From contig NZ_KB905283.1 in assembly GCF_000378745.1 (NCBI RefSeq), positions 1 through 42,652 of the forward strand: a DNA stretch of 42,652 nucleotides, given 5' to 3'. Numbering within the stretch: the stretch's first letter is position 1; the number at the start of each line of letters is the position of its first letter. This DNA is from Prevotella amnii DSM 23384 = JCM 14753. GTDB taxonomy: Bacteria; Bacteroidota; Bacteroidia; Bacteroidales; Bacteroidaceae. The notes beneath the pieces are model-generated. The model was given only the letters and a program-made list of their open reading frames with translations. It was not told the DNA's origin and searched no databases. The position numbers and the translations under genes were made by a program. Positions 1-8,039 of the stretch are shown one piece after another.

Positions 1-589
1 ATAAGCTAAAACTTTAAGTTAATAATGTTATGAATATAGACCAAAACCTTCCTGCGCCTTAACTCTTGGATCTACACTTGATCATTTAGAAATGTCCTTA
101 GATACTTTGTCCTGACTCTAGAAGATAATGAAAAGAGGGACGGGCATCTCTTTATAGCGATATGGATTACACCTACCTGGTACGAAATCTCCTCGCCCCT
201 CAAGGCCTATTTCACTAGCAAAACTACGATAAATAAGCCTCACTTCTGTTACCAGAAGTTAATTCTATAATCGGATGCAAAGGTAAGAGGTACAAAATAT
301 TTATGAGACTACCTTATTCTTTATTTACTCTTTTGCGTTTTCTCATCCCGAACTGAGGTATAAACTGTCCGAGAAGTAAGGTTTCATATTGGTCATTAAA
401 ACATGTTATATTTGATATTAAAAATACCAACTTTTAGGTATTGCAATCTTAGTTTGTTATCAGTATTTTTACAAGTAAAAATTATTGTTTCTACCTAAAC
501 AACAAGAATTTCGCAGGAGCAGTAAAATTCATGACAAATTACGATTCTATTGATAATTAATAAAAACAATCTTTAATTCCCTAAAAGCT
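1..589. other. Noncoding left edge, possible structured RNA
   Basis: No convincing protein frame is seen on either strand. Roughly bases 50-290 are clearly richer in G and C than the AT-rich intergenic DNA elsewhere, which in such genomes can mark structured RNA. A perfect 7-bp hairpin lies at 242-259; read leftward its loop is GTAA, a GNRA-type tetraloop. A second possible long-range pairing links 200-206 (TCAAGGC) with 56-62 (GCCTTAA). A leftward -7-like box, CAAAGGTA on the plus strand, lies at 278-285, but no good -33 partner is seen. A rightward -7-like box TATATTTG at 407-414 could serve the lipoprotein gene that follows. I do not recognise tmRNA, RNase P, SRP or a known riboswitch. Confidence 0.4.
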
Positions 590-1591
590 ATGAGATTAAT
601 TAAACAACTAATCAATGCTAAGGTCACTGCATACCTATTTGCATGCAGTTTGGTGTTAGGTATTGCATCATGTAGTTCTGACGTTCGCTATGATGAAGTA
701 GAACCTAAGGGCGTTACTCAAATTGAAAACCTGTCTTCTCAGGATCAGATTGCTGTAGAAAACCTTCTAAGTTCTATTAGTGATTTGAATGCCCAGTATC
801 CATCAGTTAGCACGCGTGGAGCATTTACATCGAATGCTGCAGTGGGCCTTGCTGATGCCGCAGGATACGCTGCTGGAGGAAGGATTGGAGCTTGGGCTGG
901 CAGTGCGATTGGCTCTGCGGCAGGTCCGTGGGGAGCAATAGCTGGTCATCTTATTGGTCGCAAAGTGGGACCTTACATTTGTACATATTTGGCTTCTGGT
1001 GCAGCTGGATGGCTGTGCTCTAAAATCTCTACTAGAGCTGCAACAGATGTTGATGAAAAGTTTGAATTTGTGAGTATAATTTCTGATAAAGACTCTATTG
1101 GTTATTATCACAATCAAATGATGGTTAAAATTGGGAATAATCGTTCAAGGTATATTGACCAATTAGGATCAGTTAATTATGAACTAATGTATGATGATAT
1201 CGTCAGTTATTGTCATGAAATAGGACAATATGACCCATCATTGGATAATCCTTTGATAAAATCAGGAGTCATTAATCAGATAAGACAACTTTGTGAAATC
1301 TCAAAGAAGTACGAGATGAATCCGACGGACAAGAATTTCGTAAAAGAGCAATGTGAATTCCTAAAATTCAATTGCAACTTGTCAGATTCAGAGGTTAAGT
1401 TATATAAGGATTTCAATGTTACCTTATACGAGAAATGCTCAACTTTGTCTGATAATCAAATTGTAAATTATTCAAGAGACTTGAATCGTATAATTGAACA
1501 CTCAGGCGTATCAAACTCTATTAAGGAAAGCTTAAAAAAGTCTGCGGATTTAACTATTAATAGTTCTCTTTGCTGGAAGAGAAATTTCTAA
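590..1591 (+). CDS. Lipoprotein with glycine-zipper segment, function unknown
   Basis: A 333-residue protein with a lipoprotein signal: charged start, hydrophobic stretch and a GIASC lipobox, giving a lipidated Cys at about residue 28. Residues about 83-143 are dominated by Gly and Ala in small-xxx-small spacing (AAGGRIGAWAGSAIGSAAG and onward), the pattern of glycine-zipper membrane segments and of some bacteriocin-like peptides. The remaining two thirds is polar, Asn/Ser/Lys/Cys-containing, with no motif I recognise. It stands alone; a hairpin at 1604-1646 probably ends its transcript. It may be anchored in an outer or inner membrane leaflet with the Gly-rich part inserted, but that is inference. 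The accessory surroundings suggest it is not core genome. Confidence 0.7.
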   Translation: MRLIKQLINAKVTAYLFACSLVLGIASCSSDVRYDEVEPKGVTQIENLSSQDQIAVENLLSSISDLNAQYPSVSTRGAFTSNAAVGLADAAGYAAGGRIGAWAGSAIGSAAGPWGAIAGHLIGRKVGPYICTYLASGAAGWLCSKISTRAATDVDEKFEFVSIISDKDSIGYYHNQMMVKIGNNRSRYIDQLGSVNYELMYDDIVSYCHEIGQYDPSLDNPLIKSGVINQIRQLCEISKKYEMNPTDKNFVKEQCEFLKFNCNLSDSEVKLYKDFNVTLYEKCSTLSDNQIVNYSRDLNRIIEHSGVSNSIKESLKKSADLTINSSLCWKRNF

Positions 1592-2166
1592 AATAAGAAT
1601 AAAAAGAAAAGAAGTGATGTTTTAAATCAATATCATTTCTTTTCTTGTACAGTGAGATTTTTTCTGTATACGTTCATCAATATAATAATACAATTGTGGA
1701 TATTATAGATGCAGCTGAAATAGCTTGTGGATTCATTTTTGGAGTCCTTATAATTAAGTATATTACAAAATTTATCAAGAGAAAAAAGAAGTAGCCAATA
1801 CGTTTAAATAACGTGGGTGATCCCTTTTGCAATGTCGTGATTTTAATGAAAATTGCAATTTGCTATGAAAGAATAGGGCAATCATGATTGGAAGTGGATA
1901 GAGCAGACCATAACCTTTGAATCGCTCGTTTATGATGACATCCTCCTCCCCCTGTAAGTATTCATCAGGAGGCAAATAGGATGATTTTATTGTCGTTTGC
2001 AGTCTGTGGTTGAGGTTATTTTATTCCTCGTTTTACCGAAGAACTTCGTAAGCTCTCTCCGTTATAAAGATGTTTCCTTTTCTATTGAGAACGACTAAAT
2101 ATTGCAACCGATCTCATTCAAAGCCTTTGGTTTATTTTTTAGACCTCATGCCGTTCTTCCATTTTA
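1592..2166. other. Intergenic stretch with decayed coding-like fragments
   Basis: After the hairpin at 1604-1646 no complete gene is evident. A leftward open frame of about 80 codons (stop-to-stop, ending at 1775) has acidic and hydrophobic segments but no ATG start and no recognised family; it may be a gene remnant from the element carrying the integrase. A near-palindrome lies at about 2033-2048 (TTACCGAAG, AA, CTTCGTAA-like), resembling the GTTACCGAA repeats on the other side of the integrase. Confidence 0.35.
1604..1646 (+). terminator. Hairpin terminator after the glycine-zipper lipoprotein
   Basis: A 15-bp stem pairs 1604-1618 with 1632-1646 with one G-T wobble, starting about a dozen bases after the stop codon. 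The 3' arm is T-rich (TTTCTTTTCTT) in place of a pure T run. Confidence 0.6.
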
Positions 2167-3739
2167 TTAGTTGTTATAATCTCTGGAAGTTTCCCCCTCT
2201 CTTTCTTCATTTTCTTTTTTCTTTGCCGATTGCTTTGCAAACAGTCTGTCCATATATTCCGAAATTTTCTTGTCTGTTACCTGCGCATAAATATGAGTGC
2301 TGGCAATAGACGAATGTCCCAACATCTTGGCGATGCTCTCCATTGGAATACCTGCCTTCAAAGTCAGCGTACCGAAGCTATGCCTTGCTACATGCCAAGT
2401 TAGCGGAGTGCGAATGCCACACGCTAAGCCCACGGTTTTGAGGTGTGTGGATAGTTTACCTTTGCTCATTGTATCAGGGAATATCTTGTAGTCTCCTTTG
2501 TGTTTCTCCTTGGTGTAGTGTGAAAGAATCTGCTCCGCTATCGGATGCAATGGTATCAGGCTCTCTACTTCTGTTTTCAGTCTTGCTTTGCGGATATACC
2601 GCTTCCCTTCGCTATTCGTTTCGATGGGAACACCTCGTTCCAAAGTAATCAAAGTAGCAAATGTATGCCTTCCGACGTGTGCCGAAAGGGGAATAGAGAT
2701 TCCAGCTCGAAGTTGCAGGGCTTTGAGCTGAATGAGGTAAGCTGAATAAGCAATGGGGGCAAAGAGTGTGGCACGTTCGTCAGATTGATAACGCTCTATC
2801 AAGTGCACCGCTTCAGGCAAGAGTTTTACTCGACAAAGGTTCTCGGTCTTTTGTCTGCGGAACTTCAGCCACAACGCCCCCCTCATCGTCTGTAAAAAGG
2901 TGTTCTCGATTAAGGGCAACCATATCACAATAGGCTACGCCCGTAAAGCAGGAAAAGAGAAAGAGATTACGAGCTGTTTCCAACTCTATTTCATACGGTT
3001 CAAAAGTCAAGGCTTGCAACTTATCCAATGAAGCTCTGTCCAACGCACGAGGTTGTTTGTTCTCTCCTCGTTCTATTTCTATGTGAGCGAATAGTTGTCG
3101 CTCTGTCAAGCCCTCACGATATGCCAATCGGCAGACTTTCTTCACCGCCAAAGCCATCTTACGATAATGACCTTGCGAATGTCCCAACTTTCCGACAGAG
3201 TAATGTTGCAAGCATTCTAAGAAATCTTCTTCAATTTGACCGAATGGAATATCTGTCGTGTGGTACTTCTCACAAATAAAGGCTTGCAGGAGCTTTCGAG
3301 TAGTGTAGTAACCGTTCAGAGTAGTTGCCTTTATTTCAACACCCACCTTTTGATCCATTTCCTTGACCATTCGGTCGTATCGTTCCAAAAATGTGGTTTG
3401 AGTTTGCATACTTCCTTGGAACAGCTCCTTGATGTCCGATGCTGTAAACGTAACACCACGGTCGCAAAGGTTTTGATAAGAAGATTGTACCGAGAGTAGC
3501 AAGTGTTCCAACTTGCCATTCGTTGCCACCGCCTCACGGCTCTTACCATTTAGCCTGCTCTCACGAGCGTTCCATAACTTGGGGTCGCACGATAGCTTGC
3601 TACTGAATTGTGCCATTGTTCTACCATAGGTTATCCGTCCCATAATAGGAGCTTGTCCCGACTTGTCCAAGCCGCTCTTTTTCAGGTAGAGCAACACCTT
3701 GAATTTGTCTGTTTGCATACACTTCTTTTTTATGGGCAA
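2167..3739 (-). pseudogene. Tyrosine-recombinase integrase, chimeric and frameshifted
   Basis: Two overlapping leftward frames (2813-3739 and 2167-2928) together make one Bacteroidetes conjugative-transposon-type integrase. The first encodes the N-terminal arm-binding part (KFKVLLYLKKSG, APIMGRITYGR), the core-binding part and box I (FTGVAYCDMVAL, where the usual Arg is replaced, as is common in this group). A run of six C at 2877-2882 puts the frame out by one base; with five, DDEGALWLKFRRQKTENL reads through. The second frame then has box II (HVGRHTFATL), and after GVPIE switches at about 2618-2625 to another integrase that repeats the Lys strand (RLKTEVESL) and box II (HVARHSFGTL) and ends with LGHSSIASTHIYAQ carrying the Tyr nucleophile. 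This looks like a deletion fusion of two tandem integrases. GC content is visibly higher than the neighbours, consistent with transfer. Confidence 0.85.
2877..2882 (-). other. Homopolymer frameshift in the integrase
   Basis: Six consecutive C (G on the coding strand). Removing one G restores a continuous integrase frame from the DDEG residues to the QKTEN Lys strand; with six the protein ends in an unrelated 16-20 residue tail at 2813. Confidence 0.8.
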
Positions 3740-3747
3740 AGTTAACC

Positions 3748-3898
3748 GTTACCGAAGCGTTTTCAGCTATACAAAACATTTTAATACAAAGCATAAGCAC
3801 CATAATAGAGAAAAGATGAGTTACCGAACTCTCTTCTGTCAGTTACCTTCTCCTTACTCTTAGTTATCATTTAGAGAATAGACTAACGATTTGGTAAC
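3748..3898. repeat. GTTACC-type repeats upstream of the integrase
   Basis: GTTACCGAA occurs at 3748-3756 and 3820-3828, GTTACC at 3842-3847, and the inverse GGTAAC at 3893-3898 within TTGGTAACGGAAC. They cluster just upstream of the integrase start, where arm-type binding sites of IntDOT-like recombinases usually sit. That role is inferred from position and repetition only. Confidence 0.35.
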
Positions 3899-4029
3899 GG
3901 AACTTCTGCATAAATCCACGCTTTCTGCACTTTTACACCCTATGCAAATCATAGAGATATACTGCAAATCCCTCTCATTTCCATTTACTTACCTCTCATC
4001 TATAACCTAATACCCTTTCCGCTGATAGT

Positions 4030-4053
4030 TCCCTAAGTTTTTTATCTTAGGGA
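4030..4053 (+). terminator. Hairpin followed by T run
   Basis: An 8-bp stem TCCCTAAG/CTTAGGGA with 8-base loop is followed on the plus strand by TTTATTTTTTTTT. By polarity it would stop rightward transcripts coming from the integrase region; it also lies just after the stop of the leftward lipoprotein gene, where it could act less efficiently. Confidence 0.55.
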
Positions 4054-4067
4054 TTTATTTTTTTTTG

Positions 4068-5042
4068 TTATTTTATTTTGAAATGCCATTCTATGTCTTT
4101 CTGTTTCATTTCATCATTATCTAATTTTAGTTTACATTGTTTTGGGTCTGGACCAGAAACTTCTATAGATATATTGTGCATAGTATTTCGTGTTATATCA
4201 ACAGTCTTTTGGTCTTGATAAACAGTTCCGTCAGCTTTAGTCCATTTTAGATCCAATATGAGTTTTCCATTAAATTTGTTTAAATAAAGTTCATCTAACT
4301 TATTAGTAAATGGCTGGATATAAGAATGATCATAAAAAGTATCTTGTGCACTTATCTTTATATATTCTTCATTATTGTTATAAGATATTTCTATAGTTCC
4401 TTCTTTAGGAGGTTTAATCTTAAAATGTAACCCATATACAAGTTTTTTTAAATATATTTCAGGTAAAATATTTGATGTAGGCTTGTAATCTTCTATAAAA
4501 CCATAATATTTATAAATACAAGGAAACTTAGTTGGTTCTTTTTGCTTCATAATATTTATGTAACCTTCTTTTAATACGCAAAGGTTTTCAGATGTAGAAT
4601 AAATAAAGGTATTAGTAGCTTCTGTTGGTTTTTGATCTCCATGAAGGAAAGGCTTTTCATAAAATAAGTTTTCATGAAATAATTTATCCTCATAGTCTTG
4701 TATGGCGATACATTCAAATTTATAAGTATTTATTTCTGGTAATTCAAGTGTAATTTTTGAAGGATCAGTGAAAAGACCATAAGCGTATTTAGAATATTCT
4801 GTGTCTTTGCTTTTCTTAGCATAAACGTTTATGCCATAAACAATTTCAGGGCTTAGCTGAACATTATTAGGTTCTCCTCTCATAGGAGATGTTTCTTGAG
4901 CTAAACTTAATGTTACTGTTTTTTTTGTAAGCGTTGATTTTTCTGTACTATTTTCGCCTTCTTCGAGCATAGGCTTACTACAAGAACTAAAAGTGTATGT
5001 TAATAACAAGACACTTGAAAGGATTAATAGGTATTTAGTCAT
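4068..5042 (-). CDS. Bacteroidales lipoprotein, possibly fimbrillin-like fold
   Basis: A 324-residue protein with a clear lipoprotein signal (hydrophobic residues 4-17, TFSSC lipobox, then Ser-Lys). After a Thr/Lys/Glu-rich linker, the body is beta-rich with alternating hydrophobic residues (KTVTLSLAQ, LVYGLHFKIKPP, GTIEISYNN, LILDLKWT) and ends with an RNTMHNISIEVSG strand, a pattern reminiscent of FimB/Mfa2 or other fimbrillin-like lipoproteins. No diagnostic motif confirms this. It is divergent from folP across a 216-base AT-rich gap and is not in an operon. Likely exposed at the outer membrane; substrate or partner unknown. Confidence 0.6.
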   Translation of the reverse strand: MTKYLLILSSVLLLTYTFSSCSKPMLEEGENSTEKSTLTKKTVTLSLAQETSPMRGEPNNVQLSPEIVYGINVYAKKSKDTEYSKYAYGLFTDPSKITLELPEINTYKFECIAIQDYEDKLFHENLFYEKPFLHGDQKPTEATNTFIYSTSENLCVLKEGYINIMKQKEPTKFPCIYKYYGFIEDYKPTSNILPEIYLKKLVYGLHFKIKPPKEGTIEISYNNNEEYIKISAQDTFYDHSYIQPFTNKLDELYLNKFNGKLILDLKWTKADGTVYQDQKTVDITRNTMHNISIEVSGPDPKQCKLKLDNDEMKQKDIEWHFKIK

Positions 5043-5227
5043 AAGTTTAATATGATAAAAAAAACGATGTAAAGTTATAATGATATGATTAAAAAAAACG
5101 AAACCCTTAAGTTAAAACATTCTAAAAGCAAAGAAGTTCTATATTTTCAAAGAATAATATAAAGCATTTAAATATTTTTTTTAATAAGTTTTCATGCTAT
5201 ATGACATATATTGTGGAGTATTTGCAT

Positions 5228-5235
5228 TATCTTTG
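5228..5235 (+). promoter_or_regulatory. -7 box of the folP-cdaA promoter
   Basis: TATCTTTG matches the Bacteroidetes TAnnTTTG box and lies 23 bases before the ATG at 5259. It overlaps the longest possible upstream TTG-initiated frame, which is a reason to place the start at 5259. A -33 TTG at the usual 19-21 base spacing is not clear. Confidence 0.6.
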
Positions 5236-5258
5236 TAATAAAGACAAAATGTAAAAAT

Positions 5259-6074
5259 ATGATTACAGAACCAATTGACTATAGTGTAAATGTACGTGGA
5301 AAGTTGATAAACTTAGGTAATCCACAGGTAATGGGTATTTTAAATGTTACACCTGATTCGTTTTTTGCAGATAGCCGTAAGCAGACTGAAATAGAAATAT
5401 ATAATAGAGCAAACCAAATAGTAAGTGAAGGTGCATCAATTATAGATATAGGTGCTTGTTCAACACGTCCGTGGGGAGAGGTCGTAAGCGAAGAAGAAGA
5501 AGAAATGGCTCGTCTTGCCTTTGCCTTACCTATAGTAAAAAGAGCACAGCCTGATGCCATTATTTCTATAGATACTTTTCGTGCGTCTGTAGCAAGAAGA
5601 TGTGTTGAAGAGTTTGGCGTTGATATTATTAATGATGTAGAAGAAGGTAAAGATCCTGATATGTTTAAGACGGTAGCTAAACTAAAAACTCCTTATATAT
5701 TAATGTCTGTGGCTGCTAATTTACAAGATCTTCTTATAAATTTCTCACGCGAGGTAGAAGAGTTGCGTTCTATAGGGCAAAAAGATATTATTCTTGATCC
5801 GGGCTTTGGGTTTGGCAAAACACCAGTTTCAGGTAATTATGAGATATTGAGTGTAATGGAGCGTATACAAATATTGGAGCTTCCTATTCTTGTGGGGATT
5901 AGTAGGAAAAGAATGATTCATCAGTTTCTTGGAATTACGGTTGAAGAGAGTTTGAATGGAACAACAGTATTAAACACCATTGCACTATTAAAAGGTGCTA
6001 ATATCTTGCGTGTCCATGATGTAAAACAAGCTGTTGAGGCTGTAAAAATTGTAAACAGATTAAGAGGAAAGTAA
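5259..6074 (+). CDS. folP: Dihydropteroate synthase
   Basis: Condenses 6-hydroxymethyl-dihydropterin diphosphate with p-aminobenzoate to give dihydropteroate in folate synthesis; cytoplasmic, and the sulfonamide target. The TIM-barrel motifs are present in order: VMGILNVTPDSFF, DIGACSTRPWGE, IDTF, DIINDVEEG, ILDPGFGFGKT, VGISRKRMI and the C-terminal RVHDVK. The start is set at the ATG at 5259 (271 residues) because the longer frame begins with TTG at 5211 inside the promoter and adds residues unlike the family. The stop lies 6 bases before cdaA, so the two are probably cotranscribed, an arrangement common in Bacteroidetes. Confidence 0.95.
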   Translation: MITEPIDYSVNVRGKLINLGNPQVMGILNVTPDSFFADSRKQTEIEIYNRANQIVSEGASIIDIGACSTRPWGEVVSEEEEEMARLAFALPIVKRAQPDAIISIDTFRASVARRCVEEFGVDIINDVEEGKDPDMFKTVAKLKTPYILMSVAANLQDLLINFSREVEELRSIGQKDIILDPGFGFGKTPVSGNYEILSVMERIQILELPILVGISRKRMIHQFLGITVEESLNGTTVLNTIALLKGANILRVHDVKQAVEAVKIVNRLRGK

Positions 6075-6080
6075 GAATAT

Positions 6081-6845
6081 ATGTTTTTTGAATTTGGTAT
6101 AAAGGACGTTATTGATATAGTATTAGTTGCATTAATACTTTACTATATTTACCGTTTAATGAAGGAGACACGCTCATTAAACGTGTTTATCGGTATTATG
6201 GTATTTGTTATAGTGTGGCTTATAGTTAGTCAGGTATTAGAAATGCACTTGTTGGGTGGTATTTTGGACAAGTTAGTTTCTGTAGGTATGATTGGCTTAA
6301 TCGTCCTTTTTCAAGAAGAGATACGTCATTTTCTTTATAGCTTAGGTGCTCATGGAAAATTAAAAAGTATTATGAAACTCTTTGGTAGGGACAAGAAGAG
6401 TGAAGCTGATAAAGAAACAATAATGCCCATTGTGATGGCTTGTATGAGTATGAGTCGTGCTAAGATAGGAGCTTTAATTGTTATAGAGCGAGGGGTTATA
6501 CTTGATGATATAGTAGCTACAGGCGATTTTATAGATGCTCGTATAAACCAACGCTTAATAGAAAATATATTTTTCAAGAACTCTCCATTACATGATGGAG
6601 CAGTGATTGTTTCGAATAAAAGATTAAAAGCAGCTGGTTGCATTCTGCCTGTAAGTCATAAGCAAGATATTCCTCGTGAGCTTGGGCTTAGGCATCGTGC
6701 AGCTATGGGTATATCACAAGATTCCGATGCTTTGGCTATAATTGTTTCAGAAGAGACAGGACGTATAAGTGTAGCTATGCATGGAGAGTTTCAGTTGCGA
6801 TTATCAGCAGAGCAGTTAGAAAGTATTTTAACAAAGGAAATGTAA
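6081..6845 (+). CDS. cdaA: Membrane diadenylate cyclase (CdaA type)
   Basis: Makes cyclic di-AMP from two ATP at the inner membrane. The N-terminal 85 or so residues form three hydrophobic segments, followed by a short linker and the DAC domain. Signature motifs are visible: DGA at residues 172-174 (SPLHDGAVIV) and RHR at 204-206 (GLRHRAAMGIS). The Thr usual in the GTRHRAA motif of Firmicutes enzymes is Leu here. The length of 254 residues is normal for the family. It follows folP by 6 bases. No CdaR partner gene is adjacent. Confidence 0.93.
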   Translation: MFFEFGIKDVIDIVLVALILYYIYRLMKETRSLNVFIGIMVFVIVWLIVSQVLEMHLLGGILDKLVSVGMIGLIVLFQEEIRHFLYSLGAHGKLKSIMKLFGRDKKSEADKETIMPIVMACMSMSRAKIGALIVIERGVILDDIVATGDFIDARINQRLIENIFFKNSPLHDGAVIVSNKRLKAAGCILPVSHKQDIPRELGLRHRAAMGISQDSDALAIIVSEETGRISVAMHGEFQLRLSAEQLESILTKEM

Positions 6846-6853
6846 AATCTTAC

Positions 6854-6884
6854 TTGTGCTATTCACTTATAATTGCTATCTTTG
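6854..6884 (+). promoter_or_regulatory. pta-ackA promoter
   Basis: TTG at 6854-6856 and TATCTTTG at 6877-6884 with a 20-base spacer match the Bacteroidetes -33/-7 consensus. They sit between the cdaA stop and the pta ATG at 6928, leaving a leader of about 35 bases. Confidence 0.65.
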
Positions 6885-6927
6885 CATTGCAAATACTGAT
6901 ATTAAACAAGATTTTTAAATATATAAT

Positions 6928-7977
6928 ATGGACTTATTAGAGCAAATCGTTGCGCGTGCTAAAGCTGATAAGCAGCGTATCGTGCTCCCCGAAGCTGAAG
7001 AGGAGCGTACACTTAGAGCAGCAGATAAAGTGTTAGCTGATGATATAGCTAATCTTATTCTTATAGGCAATCCTGCTAACATTCAGGGAGCTGCTACAAA
7101 ATGGGGGTTAAATAATATTAGAAAGGCTACTATTATAGACCCAGAGAACAACCCTCATACAGGAGAGCTTGCGGAGAAATTGGTAGAGCTACGAAAGTCT
7201 AAGGGAATGACCATAGAGCAAGCTCACCAACTTGTTACAAAAAACAATCTGTATTTAGGCTGTATGATAATAAAGACAGGTGGTGCTGATGGGCAGATTT
7301 CTGGAGCTTTATCTACTACGGGTGAAACGCTTCGCCCTGCTTTACAAATAATAAAATGTGCCCCAGGCATATCTTGTGTTAGTGGCGCGATGCTTGTACT
7401 AACCCATGAGCAACATTATGGTGAGAATGGTATAGTAGTAATGGGCGATGTAGCAGTAACTCCTAATCCTACTGCTGACCAGCTTGCACAGATAGCTTAT
7501 GCCTCTGCAGAAACGGCAAAGAGCGTTGCCGGATTTAAAGATCCGCAGGTAGCTATGTTAAGTTATTCTACTAAGGGGTCTGCTAAAGATGCTATAGATA
7601 AGGTAACGGGTAAGAGTGTATATGTTATTGATAAAGTGGTAGAGGCTACAAAGATAGCTAAAGAAAAGTATCCTAATCTTAAGGTAGATGGTGAATTGCA
7701 GTCTGATGCTGCCCTCGACCCAAAGGTTGCATCTATTAAAGCTAAAGGGTCAGAAGTGGCAGGTAAGGCTAATGTCCTCGTTGTACCTACGTTGGAAGTA
7801 GGTAATATAGGTTATAAGCTTGTTCAGCGTTTAGGCGGTGCTAAGGCTATAGGTCCTATTCTTCAAGGTATTGCTCGTCCTGTAAACGATCTTTCGCGTG
7901 GTTGTTCTGTAGATGATATCTATTATATGGTGGCTATCACTGCTTGTCAGGCTCAAAACGCAAAGGCTAATGAGTAA
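6928..7977 (+). CDS. pta: Phosphate acetyltransferase, short form
   Basis: Interconverts acetyl-CoA and acetyl phosphate, the first step of acetate formation. At 349 residues it is the short Pta consisting only of the catalytic PTA_PTB domain, without the N-terminal regulatory part of the enterobacterial enzyme. Family hallmarks include the N-terminal RIVLPEAEEERTLRAA, GGADGQISGALSTTGETLRP, and the C-terminal NVLVVPTLEVGNIGYKLVQR. It is followed after 62 bases by acetate kinase and has its own promoter just upstream, so the pair forms the usual acetate/ATP-yielding operon of a fermentative anaerobe. Confidence 0.95.
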   Translation: MDLLEQIVARAKADKQRIVLPEAEEERTLRAADKVLADDIANLILIGNPANIQGAATKWGLNNIRKATIIDPENNPHTGELAEKLVELRKSKGMTIEQAHQLVTKNNLYLGCMIIKTGGADGQISGALSTTGETLRPALQIIKCAPGISCVSGAMLVLTHEQHYGENGIVVMGDVAVTPNPTADQLAQIAYASAETAKSVAGFKDPQVAMLSYSTKGSAKDAIDKVTGKSVYVIDKVVEATKIAKEKYPNLKVDGELQSDAALDPKVASIKAKGSEVAGKANVLVVPTLEVGNIGYKLVQRLGGAKAIGPILQGIARPVNDLSRGCSVDDIYYMVAITACQAQNAKANE

Positions 7978-8039
7978 GAAATATACAAAAAAGAAAATAT
8001 AAAATATAAGTAAAAACTATATTAGAAAAAACAATAATA

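Larger units (their letters stand above)
3740..4067. other. Integrase upstream region, candidate attachment end
   Basis: No gene is seen. It holds the GTTACC-type repeats (3748-3898), two ATTTGCA-like words near 3960-3990 read leftward (related to the TTTGC core targeted by IntDOT-type enzymes), and the hairpin at 4030-4053. One edge of the former element could lie here, but I cannot identify the matching copy of an att site. Confidence 0.35.

Noticed and set aside
803..1117. Leftward 104-codon frame inside the glycine-zipper gene
   Set aside because: It is the reverse-strand reading of the Gly/Ala-rich repeats, giving a Ser/Arg/Cys-rich artefact.
2070..3499. Several rightward frames of 60-87 codons
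   Set aside because: They are all antisense to the integrase, whose motifs are unmistakable on the other strand.
5211..5258. Longer start for dihydropteroate synthase
   Set aside because: It begins with TTG inside the promoter region, and the extra residues are unlike the family; the ATG at 5259 is better.
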